A DNA stretch of 64,000 nucleotides from positions 1 through 64,000 of the forward strand of contig CAJUPW010000014.1 of NCBI GenBank assembly GCA_910588635.1. Direction: 5' to 3'. The stretch is from an uncultured Oscillospiraceae bacterium. GTDB lineage: Bacteria; Bacillota; Clostridia; Oscillospirales; Oscillospiraceae. The notes under the pieces are model-generated. The model was not told the DNA's origin. It saw nothing but the letters and a program-made list of their open reading frames with translations, and did not search any database. Of this stretch, positions 1 through 8,029 are shown piece after piece. The stretch's first letter is position 1. Every line of letters starts with the position of its first letter. A program made the position numbers and the translations under genes.

Positions 1-77
1 TGGTCCGAGTGACTGGATTCGAACCAGCGGCCTCTTGAACCCCATTCAAGCGCGATACCAAACTTCGCCACACCCGG
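1..77 (-). tRNA. tRNA-Pro (anticodon GGG)
   Basis: The minus strand folds into a complete cloverleaf. The acceptor arm CCGGGTG pairs with CACTCGG, followed by A73 and an encoded CCA. The T-loop is TTCGAAT. The anticodon stem CTTGA/TCAAG encloses the loop ATGGGGT, which places GGG at positions 34-36 and so decodes proline. The gene starts exactly at the window edge and is transcribed away from smc. Confidence 0.93.
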
Positions 78-185
78 AAATGGCTGCTGTTCTGCAACAG
101 ACAGCTTATACATGATAGCACGCCCCGAAAGAAAAATCAACCCCTTTTTTAAAAAAATTCAAGTGAACTGCCGCTGAAAATCCAA

Positions 186-214
186 TTGCATTTTCCACAT
201 GCTTTTGGTATAAT
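186..214 (+). promoter_or_regulatory. sigma-A type promoter of smc
   Basis: TTGCAT at 186-191 and TATAAT at 209-214 are 17 bp apart, with an extended TGG before the -10. Transcription would start near 221. The leader carries a short GGGCGGA/TCCGCCC hairpin (242-258) followed by TTTAAA, which could be a weak attenuator. Confidence 0.7.
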
Positions 215-283
215 GTAACATCTATTGTTGTGCTCAAATGGGGGCGGAATGTCCGCCCTTTAAACAGATACGAGGTGGCCTGA

Positions 284-3200
284 TTGTATTTAAAAGCATT
301 GGAAATTCAGGGCTTCAAGTCCTTCCCGGATAAGACGGTGCTTACCTTTAGCGAGGACATCACCGCCATCGTGGGCCCCAACGGCTCAGGTAAGTCCAAC
401 ATCTCTGACGCCATCCGCTGGGTGATGGGGGAGCAGTCCACCCGCGCCTTGCGGGGGGGCAAGATGGAGGACGTGATCTTCGGGGGCACCGCCAAGCGCA
501 AGCAGACAGGCTACGCAGAGGTTTCGCTGGTTCTGGACAACACCTCCCACATCTTTGACATGGAGGAGTCCGAGGTGATGGTCACCCGGCGGTACTACCG
601 TTCCGGAGAGAGCGAGTACTACATCAACCGCCGCTCCGTCCGCCTGAAGGATGTGAACGAGCTGTTTATGGACACCGGCCTGGGCCGGGAGGGCTACTCC
701 ATCATCGGCCAGGGCCGTATTGACGAGATTTTGTCGGTAAAGTCGGCCGACCGCCGGGAGGTTTTTGAGGAGGCGGCCGGCATCTCCCGCTTCCGTCACC
801 GGAAGGAGGAGGCCGAGCATAAGCTGGGGCGCACCGAAGAGAACCTGGTCAGGATCAACGATAAGATATCGGAGCTGGAGCTCCAGGTGGAGCCTCTCCG
901 GGAGCAGAGCGAGAAGGCAAAAAAGTTTCTGGTCCTTCGGGACGAGCTGCGCACGCTGGAGATTTCCGTCTGGCTGGACACCCTGGAGCGCATCCGGGCC
1001 AACAACATCAAGCTGGAAGCCGACTATCAGGAGGCGGCCCGCCGGAAGGAGGAGGTCAGGGTCAGCCAGGAGAAGGCCTACGCCGCCGCCGAGAAGTTTT
1101 CCGAGGAGATGCGGGAGAAGGACCTGGAGGCCGACCGCCTCCGCTTTGAGATGCAAGGCCGTCAGGCCCAGGCCAACGAGCTGGAGTCGGCCGTCGCCGT
1201 GTTAAAGAGCAGCATCCGGCACAACCTGGAGTCAGCCCAGCGCATCCGGGCTGATCTGGAGCAGCAGGAGGGCCGGGAGGGCTCCCTGTCGGAGCAGATC
1301 GAGCAGCGCAGGGTCCGCCTCCGTGAGATTGAGGCCGGACTGGAGGCGGGACGGTCCGCCCTGGAGGCCAGAGGCCGGGAGGCGGAGGAGGCCGCCCGCT
1401 CCGCAGGGGCATTGGCCCGCGAGCTGGAGGAGCTGCGCGCCCAGGCTGACCTGGGCACCGCCGGGGCCGCAGAGGCGAAAGCCTTGCTGTCCGCCCTGGC
1501 CGCCGCGGCCCAGGAGGTCATGGACCGGGACGGGACGGTTCGCCGGGAGGCCAACGAGCTGGAGGAACGGCTGGAGGAGGCTCAGAAGGAGACCCGGGCC
1601 GCCAAGCGCCGGTACGACGACGCGGTGGAGGAGCGGGACGCGGTCAGGAATGTGATCCAGGGCTACCAGCTTCGCATGGATTCCCGGAAGAAGAAGTGGG
1701 ACCAGACCAAAGACGCCCAGGTCAAGCTGCAAATGGAGGAGAACGCCCTCACCTCCCGCATCAAGCTGCTCACCGAGATGGAGCGGGAGCACGAGGGTTA
1801 CACCAAGGCGGTCAAGCTGGTGATGGGGGAGGCCCGGCGGGGTGCGCTGAATCACATCCACGGCCCGGTGGCCGACCTGCTCAAGGTGCCCGACCAGTAC
1901 ACCGTGGCCATCGAGACCGCTCTGGGCGGGGCCATGCAGAACGTTGTGGTGGACAGGGAGGAGGACGGCAAGGCCGTCATCCAGTACCTCAAACGCCGGG
2001 ACGGCGGACGGGCCACCATCCTGCCCCTCAGCTCCATCCGCCCCGGGTCCCTCCGGGAGGAGCGGGAGCTGTCCGGCGAGCCGGGCTTTGTGGGCGTGGG
2101 GGACAAGCTGATTTCCTTCGACCCCAGGTATCAGAATGTCTTTTCCAACCTGCTGGGCCGGGTGGCCGTGATGGAGAATCTGGATGCCGCCATCGCCGCC
2201 GCCCGAAAGTACGGCTATAAATTCCGCATTGTCACCCTGGACGGCCAGGTGCTTAACCCCGGCGGCTCCATGACGGGCGGCTCCGCCAGCCGAAGCGCCG
2301 GCATCCTCAGCCGGGCAAACGAGCTGGAGCGGCTGAACGGTCAGCTTGCCGGCATCCGCGGCCGTGTGGCCGAGGCAGCCAGGGCGGCGGCCGAGGCGGA
2401 GCGGGAGTCCACCGCCGCCGCCTATGAGCTGGAGACAGCCCAGAGCCAGCTTCGTCAGTGGGAGGACGCCATCCTCAAGGCGGAGGGCGAGCTGTCCCAG
2501 CGGCGCACCGTCACCGCTGAGCTGGAGCGTCAGCGGACAGGGCAGCAGGAGGAGCTGGAGCAGCTCAAGGGCCGTGCCGCCCAGATAGAGGCCGATACCC
2601 AGGCGGCTCGGGCGCGTATCCAGACTCTGGAGGGGGAGACCGCCGCGTTAAAGAGCGAGGCCGAGGGCAAGGCCCGGGGCCAGACCGAGGTGCAGGAGCG
2701 GTCAGCCCGCATCGCAAAGGAGACGGCGGAGCTCACCGCCGCCCAGGCCGCCCTGGAGGCGGAGCGGGAGGCCACCCGATCCAGCCTGACCGAGCTGGAA
2801 AACCTCAAGGCCAGCATGGCCGGGGACCGGGACCAGAGCAAAGCCCTGATGGCGGACTACGAGGAGAAAAACGCGGAGCTCACCTGGGAGATTGCCGAGA
2901 AGGAGGAGGCCCTGGCCGGCCTCCGGAAGGAAAATCAGAGTCAAAACGAGGCCATTGCCCGGCTGAACCAGGAGAAGATCGACCTGGAGGGCCGGCGGGT
3001 AAAGGCCACCAAAGAGAGCCAGTCCCTCAACGAGGAGCTGCTGCGCGCCGAGGGGGAGGCCTCCCGGCTGGAGCAGAAGAAGGTGGCCGCCTCCATGGAG
3101 GAGAAGCAGCTTCTGGATAAGCTGTGGGAGACCTACGAGCTCAGCCACGAGGCCGCCCGGCAGCAGCGGGTGGAGATCGAGTCCGTCCCCAGGGCCAGCC

Positions 3201-3856
3201 GGCGCATCGCCGAGCTGAAACGGTCCATCTCCGGCCTGGGGAACGTAAACGTGGGGGCAATTGAGGAGTTCCAGCGGGTGAACGAGCGATACACCTACCT
3301 CACCGACCAGCGGGACGACGTGGACAAGGCGAAGAAGGAGCTGGAGGAGATCATCGCCGGTATCACAGACGAGATGAAAACCATTTTCCGGCGGGAGTTT
3401 ACCACCATCAACGAGGCCTTCGGCCAGACCTTTCTGGAGCTGTTCGGGGGGGGCAAAGCCACTCTGGAGCTGGAGGACCCCGACGATATCCTCAACTGCG
3501 GCATTGAGATTAGGGTCCAGCCTCCGGGCAAGGCGCTGAAAATCATCACGCTGCTCTCCGGCGGGGAGAAGGCCTTTGTGGCCATCGCCCTGTATTTCGC
3601 CATTTTAAAGGTGCGCCCCACCCCCTTTGTGGTCATGGACGAGATTGAGGCAGCCCTAGATGACCCAAACGTCAGCCGCTTCGCCCGGTATATGCGCGGC
3701 ATGTCGGGCAAAACCCAGTTTATCGTCATCACCCACCGCCGGGGCACCATGGAGGAGGCCGACGTGCTCTACGGCGTCACCATGCAGGAACAGGGCGTGA
3801 GTCGTATGTTGACCATTAACTTGAATGACGTGGAAAAGGAATTGAATATCCGGTAA
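284..3856 (+). CDS. smc: chromosome segregation protein SMC
   Basis: SMC is the ATPase of the bacterial condensin; it loads on DNA with ScpA/ScpB and compacts and separates chromosomes. The 1190 residues match the usual length. Visible parts are Walker A GPNGSGKSN at about 31-39, a long heptad-like coil to about 510, a hinge at about 515-660 with GGSMTGGSA near its end, a second coil, signature LLSGGEKAF near 1090 and Walker B VVMDEIEAALDD near 1115. The start is a TTG with GAGGTGG just upstream. The gene is followed by a repeat insertion and a second copy of its last codons (see 3857-4002). smc next to ftsY is a classic Firmicutes arrangement. Confidence 0.97.
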   Translation: MYLKALEIQGFKSFPDKTVLTFSEDITAIVGPNGSGKSNISDAIRWVMGEQSTRALRGGKMEDVIFGGTAKRKQTGYAEVSLVLDNTSHIFDMEESEVMVTRRYYRSGESEYYINRRSVRLKDVNELFMDTGLGREGYSIIGQGRIDEILSVKSADRREVFEEAAGISRFRHRKEEAEHKLGRTEENLVRINDKISELELQVEPLREQSEKAKKFLVLRDELRTLEISVWLDTLERIRANNIKLEADYQEAARRKEEVRVSQEKAYAAAEKFSEEMREKDLEADRLRFEMQGRQAQANELESAVAVLKSSIRHNLESAQRIRADLEQQEGREGSLSEQIEQRRVRLREIEAGLEAGRSALEARGREAEEAARSAGALARELEELRAQADLGTAGAAEAKALLSALAAAAQEVMDRDGTVRREANELEERLEEAQKETRAAKRRYDDAVEERDAVRNVIQGYQLRMDSRKKKWDQTKDAQVKLQMEENALTSRIKLLTEMEREHEGYTKAVKLVMGEARRGALNHIHGPVADLLKVPDQYTVAIETALGGAMQNVVVDREEDGKAVIQYLKRRDGGRATILPLSSIRPGSLREERELSGEPGFVGVGDKLISFDPRYQNVFSNLLGRVAVMENLDAAIAAARKYGYKFRIVTLDGQVLNPGGSMTGGSASRSAGILSRANELERLNGQLAGIRGRVAEAARAAAEAERESTAAAYELETAQSQLRQWEDAILKAEGELSQRRTVTAELERQRTGQQEELEQLKGRAAQIEADTQAARARIQTLEGETAALKSEAEGKARGQTEVQERSARIAKETAELTAAQAALEAEREATRSSLTELENLKASMAGDRDQSKALMADYEEKNAELTWEIAEKEEALAGLRKENQSQNEAIARLNQEKIDLEGRRVKATKESQSLNEELLRAEGEASRLEQKKVAASMEEKQLLDKLWETYELSHEAARQQRVEIESVPRASRRIAELKRSISGLGNVNVGAIEEFQRVNERYTYLTDQRDDVDKAKKELEEIIAGITDEMKTIFRREFTTINEAFGQTFLELFGGGKATLELEDPDDILNCGIEIRVQPPGKALKIITLLSGGEKAFVAIALYFAILKVRPTPFVVMDEIEAALDDPNVSRFARYMRGMSGKTQFIVITHRRGTMEEADVLYGVTMQEQGVSRMLTINLNDVEKELNIR

Positions 3857-3969
3857 AACCAAATCGAAGCCCAGCGAAGCGGGTTCGATTTGGAGAGGAG
3901 GAGCAAGGAAATGGAGCGAGAGCAGCCGCTTGCGGCTGTTCTGAGCGAAATGAACTTTGCGACGACGAG
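3857..3969 (+). repeat. structured intergenic repeat, copy A
   Basis: This copy sits directly after the smc stop. HP1 has the perfect outer stem CCAAATCGA (3859-3867) / TCGATTTGG (3885-3893) around the core CCCAGC-GAA-GCGGG. A linker AGAGGAGGAGCAAGGAAATGG follows, then HP2 (AGAGCAGCCG/CGGCTGTTCT), then a tail ending GCGACGACGAG. It lacks the 5' GC hairpin seen in copies B-E. It is bracketed by two versions of the last 33 bp of smc. Confidence 0.75.
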
Positions 3970-4002
3970 AATGATGTAGAGAAGGAACTGAACATTCGAT
4001 GA
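3970..4002 (+). repeat. recoded second copy of the smc 3' end
   Basis: These 33 bp encode NDVEKELNIR plus stop, as do the real last codons of smc at 3824-3856. The two DNA copies differ at 8 positions and none changes the peptide (even TAA versus TGA). This copy ends in an ATGA overlap with the next gene and contains its likely ribosome binding site (AAGGAA, 3982-3987). It may therefore be the ancestral smc end, although it is now cut off from smc. Confidence 0.8.
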
Positions 4003-4292
4003 ATGACAATGAGAAAAAATCCGGCGGCTGGAAGATGATCCTGGGCGGCATTGTATTGATCGCGGTGCTGTTCGTGAGCGTAAAACTGATGTTCTGGGGC
4101 CTGGGGGAGATGGTACGGAGCAACCACCCGGAGGTCTATCAGAGCGCGTCCGTGCTTCAGGAGGGCTCTGCCAGCGGGAGCCAGGATGAGGCGGACGCCC
4201 CCAGCTTCTGCGTTCACTGCGGCAAGGGGCTGCCCGAGAGTTTTGAATGGGGGCAGTTCTGCCCCTACTGCGGGGAGAAAATTGAACAATAA
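3999..4292 (+). CDS. small membrane protein with C-terminal zinc ribbon
   Basis: The 97-residue protein has a charged N-terminus, one membrane segment at about 14-34, a short linker and a C-terminal four-cysteine knuckle (CVHCGK ... CPYCGE) typical of zinc-ribbon domains. I do not recognise a named family. The start ATG overlaps the stop of the duplicated smc tail, which suggests it was once translationally coupled to smc. The gap to ftsY is 12 bp, so they are probably co-transcribed. The function is unknown; a membrane-tethered accessory is only a guess. Confidence 0.75.
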   Translation: MNDNEKKSGGWKMILGGIVLIAVLFVSVKLMFWGLGEMVRSNHPEVYQSASVLQEGSASGSQDEADAPSFCVHCGKGLPESFEWGQFCPYCGEKIEQ

Positions 4293-4304
4293 GGAGAACA
4301 ACCT

Positions 4305-5174
4305 ATGGGCTTTTTTGACAAGCTGAAAAAGATCAATATTTTCTCCGGCTTCGGCTCGGAGCTCACCGACGATTTCTACGACGAGCTGGAGGAGTCCCTG
4401 ATCCTGGCCGACACCGGCATGGAGGTCACTCTGGAGCTGGTGGAGGAGCTGCGCCGCCGGGTACGTGCGGAGGGGGTCAAGACCATCGAAGAAGCCCGGG
4501 AGGCGATGGTCCAGGTTATCGCCGAGGCCCTGAGCGCCGGGGACCTTTCTTTGGACCTGTCTACCAGACCGTCGGTGGTGCTGTTTATCGGGGTGAACGG
4601 GGTGGGCAAGACCACCACCATCGGCAAGATCGGCCGCCAGCTGAAGGGGGAGCGGAAAAAGGTGCTTTTCTGCGCCGCCGACACCTTCCGGGCCGCCGCC
4701 GCCGAGCAGCTCACCATCTGGGCAGACCGGGCGGGGGTGGACATCATCAAGCAGCACGAGGGGGCCGATCCCGCCGCCGTGGTGTTCGACGCCATGTCCG
4801 CCGCCAAGGCCCGGAATGCCGACGTGGTGCTGGTGGACACCGCCGGCCGGCTGCACAACAAGCAGAACCTCATGAACGAGCTGAATAAAATTTCCCGGGT
4901 CATCGACCGGGAGCTGCCCGGCTGCGCCCGGGAGACCCTCCTGGTGCTGGACGCCACCACCGGCCAGAACGGCCTGATTCAGGCCAAGCAGTTCAAGGAG
5001 GCGGCGGGCATCACCGGCATCGTCCTCACCAAGCTGGACGGCACCGCCAAGGGGGGCATCGCCATCGCCATCGCCAAAGAGCTGGGCGTGCCCGTCAAGT
5101 ACGCCGGCGTGGGCGAGGGCATCGACGACTTGAAGCCCTTCGACGCTCAGGAATTTGCCCAGGCGCTGATTTAA
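4305..5174 (+). CDS. ftsY: signal recognition particle receptor FtsY
   Basis: FtsY is the SRP GTPase receptor; it docks the Ffh-SRP RNA-ribosome complex at the membrane. The 289 residues contain an N domain (about 1-80) and a G domain: GVNGVGKTT at 96-104, DTFRAAA at 116-122, DTAGRL at 178-183 and TKLDG at 242-246. It lacks the long acidic A domain of E. coli, as is normal in Firmicutes. The start is an ATG preceded by AAGGAG. The SRP RNA partner is in this window at 48.4 kb. Confidence 0.97.
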   Translation: MGFFDKLKKINIFSGFGSELTDDFYDELEESLILADTGMEVTLELVEELRRRVRAEGVKTIEEAREAMVQVIAEALSAGDLSLDLSTRPSVVLFIGVNGVGKTTTIGKIGRQLKGERKKVLFCAADTFRAAAAEQLTIWADRAGVDIIKQHEGADPAAVVFDAMSAAKARNADVVLVDTAGRLHNKQNLMNELNKISRVIDRELPGCARETLLVLDATTGQNGLIQAKQFKEAAGITGIVLTKLDGTAKGGIAIAIAKELGVPVKYAGVGEGIDDLKPFDAQEFAQALI

Positions 5175-5192
5175 AATTTAATAGATTATCAA

Positions 5193-5220
5193 TAGACAGA
5201 ATAAGAAAATATGGTAGAAT
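5193..5220 (+). promoter_or_regulatory. promoter upstream of rdgB
   Basis: TAGACA (5193-5198) and TAGAAT (5215-5220) are 16 bp apart, with an extended TGG before the -10. The site lies in a short AT-rich gap between ftsY and rdgB. Confidence 0.5.
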
Positions 5221-5235
5221 AAGGGGGAAGAGCGT

Positions 5236-5826
5236 ATGAAGCTGGTGCTGGCCAGTAAGAACCAGAAGAAGCTGCTGGAGATGAACGATATTCTGTCCCA
5301 TCTGGGCGTGGAGGTCTGCTCTGAGGCGGAGGCCGGGGTGGATTTGGAGGTGGAGGAGACCGGGACCACCTTTGAGGAAAACTCTCTGCTCAAGGCCAAA
5401 GCCGTCATGGAGGCCAGCGGCCTGCCCGCCATCGCCGACGACTCGGGGCTGTGCGTGGACTGTCTCAACGGGGCTCCGGGGGTGTACTCCGCCCGGTACG
5501 GCGGCGAGGGGCTGGACGACGCGGCCCGGTACCGCCTGCTGCTGAACAACATGCGGGGCCAGATGACTCGGGCGGCGAAATTTGTCAGCGTCATCACCTG
5601 CTGCTTCCCCAACGGGGATGTGCTGTCCGCCCGGGGGGAGTGCCCCGGCACCGTCGCCTACGCCCCCATGGGGGAGGGCGGCTTCGGCTACGACCCGGTG
5701 TTTTTCGTCCCGGAGCTGAAAAAGACCTTCGCCCAGATGACAGCCGGCGAAAAGAACGCCATTTCCCACAGGGGAAAGGCGCTGGAGGCTTTCAAGGCAA
5801 AGCTGGAGGAATATTTGAAAAAATGA
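5236..5826 (+). CDS. rdgB: XTP/dITP diphosphatase (RdgB/HAM1)
   Basis: The enzyme hydrolyses non-canonical purine nucleoside triphosphates (XTP, dITP) to monophosphates so they are not built into nucleic acids. The 196 residues are the usual length. Family motifs seen are SKNQKK near the N-terminus, DDSGLCVD with NGAPGVYSARY, GFGYDPVF, and AEKNAISHRGKA near the C-terminus. ATG start with GGGGGAAG upstream. It ends with TGA directly against repeat copy B. Confidence 0.95.
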   Translation: MKLVLASKNQKKLLEMNDILSHLGVEVCSEAEAGVDLEVEETGTTFEENSLLKAKAVMEASGLPAIADDSGLCVDCLNGAPGVYSARYGGEGLDDAARYRLLLNNMRGQMTRAAKFVSVITCCFPNGDVLSARGECPGTVAYAPMGEGGFGYDPVFFVPELKKTFAQMTAGEKNAISHRGKALEAFKAKLEEYLKK

Positions 5827-5953
5827 GGCCGCCGAAGGCGGCCCCCAAAATGGAGCCCAGCGGAGCGGGTCCGTTTTGGAGAGGACGAGCAACGCAATGG
5901 AGCGGATGTCCGCCGAAAGGCGGACGGAGCGGAATGGAGTTTGGGAGGACGAC
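5827..5953 (+). repeat. structured intergenic repeat, copy B
   Basis: HP0 (GGCCGCC-GAA-GGCGGCC) starts at the first base after the rdgB stop. HP1 follows, with outer stem CCAAAATGG (5845-5853) / CCGTTTTGG (5871-5879) and core CCCAGC-GGA-GCGGG. The linker is GGAGAGGACGAGCAACG, HP2 is GTCCGCC-GAAA-GGCGGAC, and the tail ends GGGAGGACGAC. That tail supplies the ribosome binding site of yhbY. Its first part is nearly identical to copy C. Confidence 0.75.
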
Positions 5954-6274
5954 ATGGATTTAACCAGTAAGCAAAGAGCCCAGCTGCGGGGTCTGGCCAA
6001 CGGCATCGACACGATTCTGATCGTGGGTAAGGACGGCATCGGGGACAATCTGGTCAGGCAGGCCAACGACGCCCTGGAGGCCCGGGAGCTCATCAAGGGC
6101 AAGGTGCTGGACAACTCCCTGATGTCGGCCCGGGAGGCGGCGGAGGAGCTGGCCCCCCTGACCCGGAGCGAGGTGGTCCAGGTGATCGGAACAAAATTCG
6201 TTTTATACCGTCCAAGCCATAAGAAGGATAAAAAGGATAAGATCGTGCTGGTGGCGGACAAGAAGAAAGCGTAA
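5954..6274 (+). CDS. yhbY: YhbY-type CRM-domain RNA-binding protein
   Basis: The 106-residue protein has the single CRM domain of the YhbY family, which binds pre-50S ribosomal particles. Typical features are the start LTSKQRAQLRGLAN, the GKDGI loop corresponding to the family GKxG motif, and a lysine-rich C-terminus. I chose the ATG at 5954 because the upstream open frame lies inside repeat copy B, and GGGAGGA ends 3-4 bases before this ATG. YhbY beside nadD and rsfS is a common Firmicutes order. Confidence 0.92.
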   Translation: MDLTSKQRAQLRGLANGIDTILIVGKDGIGDNLVRQANDALEARELIKGKVLDNSLMSAREAAEELAPLTRSEVVQVIGTKFVLYRPSHKKDKKDKIVLVADKKKA

Positions 6275-6280
6275 ATAATC

Positions 6281-6312
6281 GTAGGGGCGCGCATTGTGCG
6301 CCTGCCCGCGCA
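6281..6312 (+). repeat. GTAGGGGC-family repeat fragment
   Basis: GTAGGGGCGCGC followed by a GGCGC-type hairpin matches the left end of the palindromic elements at 19.04 and 41.61 kb, but the right end (CCCCTAC) is missing. Confidence 0.45.
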
Positions 6313-6324
6313 AGGAGGACCATT

Positions 6325-6771
6325 GTGTCGAAGCAGAAAAGCGGACTGTTCTTGTTTGTGGGGGTCCTGCTGCTTGCCGCAGCAGGGGCGGCCCTCGCAT
6401 GGTGGTTCTGGCCCAGCCCCTTGCTGGACGGGGCGGAGGCTTACCGCGTATACTATGCAAGGGCCTATGAGGGCGGGACCTCGGCGGACCATGATATAGA
6501 TATGACGGAGTTTCTGGATCAGGAAGCGGCGCTGGATGTTCTCGGCCGCTATCAGCGGGATCGCTCCGGCGGCAGGATGGGCAGTTACCCTGTTGAGGAG
6601 GGCATGATCCTTGTGGGCGTGTGTTATGAGGAAGGCCCTTACCGCTGGCATATCGTAGCCGCCCCGGGACATGCCTTCGCCTATACTGGGCACAGCAGCG
6701 CGAAGTGGAACATTCGTGACGGCGGCAGGCTGTGGCAGGAGTTATCGGCCCTACTTCCTTTGGAGACATAA
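6325..6771 (+). CDS. hypothetical membrane-anchored or secreted protein
   Basis: The 148-residue protein starts at GTG with AAGGAGG upstream. It has a basic start (SKQKSG), one hydrophobic segment at about 7-27 that could be a signal anchor, and a soluble rest rich in Tyr and Asp with two cysteine-free halves. I recognise no family. It lies between yhbY and nadD, probably within the same transcript (40 bp to nadD). Function unknown. Confidence 0.65.
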   Translation: MSKQKSGLFLFVGVLLLAAAGAALAWWFWPSPLLDGAEAYRVYYARAYEGGTSADHDIDMTEFLDQEAALDVLGRYQRDRSGGRMGSYPVEEGMILVGVCYEEGPYRWHIVAAPGHAFAYTGHSSAKWNIRDGGRLWQELSALLPLET

Positions 6772-6811
6772 GCGCCGGCGGAGCCGGTATCAAACAAAGG
6801 TGGTGTTTCCA

Positions 6812-8023
6812 TTGAAAATCGGCGTTTTTGGCGGAACCTTCAACCCGCCCCACCAGGGCCACCTGGCGGCGGCCCGGACGGCGATCAGCGCGCTGGGGCT
6901 GGACAAGCTGCTGATTATCCCGGCGGCCATCCCGCCCCACAAGGAGCTGCCCGAGGGTACCCCGGCCCCTGAGCACCGGCTGGCCATGGCGGAAAAGATG
7001 GCCGACGCCCTCCTGGCGCCCGGTGTGGCGGAGGCGTCCGGCCTGGAGCTGACCCGGACGGGGAAGAGCTACACCTCCGACACCCTGGAGCGGCTGCGGG
7101 AGCAGTACCCGGACGATGAGCTGTGGCTGCTCATGGGGACGGACATGTTTCTCACCCTCCATCTGTGGCACAAGCCGGAGACCATTTTAAAGCTGGCGGG
7201 GGTGTGTGCCTTCGGCCGCAGCGAGCAGGACACGGAGGAGGTCTTCGCCCCCCAGCGGGAGCACCTGCAAAAGACCTTCCCGGGCGCGAAGATCACCACC
7301 ATCACCCTTCCCGGGCTGGTAGATGTCTCCTCAACCCAGCTGCGGGAGCTGCTGGCCGGGGGCGAGGGGGAGGAATACCTCTACCCGGCGGTCTACGGAT
7401 ACATTTTGATGCACGGCCTCTACGGCGTCCGCGCCGATCTGAAGCGTCTGGATATCCCCGAGCTGCGCGCCTGCTCCTACTCCATGGTGATGCAGAAGCG
7501 GGTGCGGCACATTCGGGGCACCGAGGAGGAGGCGGTCCGTCTGGCCCGCCGCTGGGGGGCGAATGAGAACTACGCCCGCCGGGCGGGGATTCTGCACGAC
7601 TGCACCAAGTACCTTTCCGGAGGGGAACACATCGCCATCTGCGAAAAATACGGCGTGCCTCTGGACGAGCTGGAGCGAAAGGCGGCAAAGCTGCTCCACT
7701 CCAAGACGGGGGCGTGTATTGCCCGGCACGTTTTTGGAGAACCTGATGAGGTGTATGAGGCCATCTTCTGGCACACCACCGCCAAGGCGGATATGACCAC
7801 GTTGGAAAAGATACTGTATGTGGCCGACTACATGGAGCCCAACCGCTCCTTCGACGGAGTGGAGCGGCTGCGGGAGCTGGCCTACAGCGACCTGGACAGG
7901 GCGCTGCTCCTGGGAGTGGAGACTACCATTCAGGAGATGAAGGACCGCAGTCTTCCGGTACACAAAAGCACGCTCCGGGCCCAGGCGTGGCTGCGGGAGC
8001 AAGGCGTGACAACAGAGGGATAA
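6812..8023 (+). CDS. nadD: fused nicotinate-nucleotide adenylyltransferase / YqeK HD phosphohydrolase
   Basis: The 403-residue protein joins two enzymes that are usually neighbouring genes. Residues 1 to about 200 are NadD, which makes nicotinate adenine dinucleotide from NaMN and ATP: GGTFNPPHQGH near the start and VDVSSTQLRELL near 175. Residues of about 205-403 are a YqeK-type HD domain, a family shown to cleave Ap4A symmetrically: HDCTK near 261, LLHSK, HTTA and DYMEPNR. The start is TTG at 6812, with AAAGGTGG upstream; the open frame continues upstream but without homology. LCP and rsfS follow, as in many Clostridia. Confidence 0.92.
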   Translation: MKIGVFGGTFNPPHQGHLAAARTAISALGLDKLLIIPAAIPPHKELPEGTPAPEHRLAMAEKMADALLAPGVAEASGLELTRTGKSYTSDTLERLREQYPDDELWLLMGTDMFLTLHLWHKPETILKLAGVCAFGRSEQDTEEVFAPQREHLQKTFPGAKITTITLPGLVDVSSTQLRELLAGGEGEEYLYPAVYGYILMHGLYGVRADLKRLDIPELRACSYSMVMQKRVRHIRGTEEEAVRLARRWGANENYARRAGILHDCTKYLSGGEHIAICEKYGVPLDELERKAAKLLHSKTGACIARHVFGEPDEVYEAIFWHTTAKADMTTLEKILYVADYMEPNRSFDGVERLRELAYSDLDRALLLGVETTIQEMKDRSLPVHKSTLRAQAWLREQGVTTEG

Positions 8024-8029
8024 AGATTC

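Noticed and set aside
5876..5953. A 26-residue N-terminal extension of YhbY
   Set aside because: It is the translation of repeat copy B; the family start and a ribosome binding site coincide at 5954.
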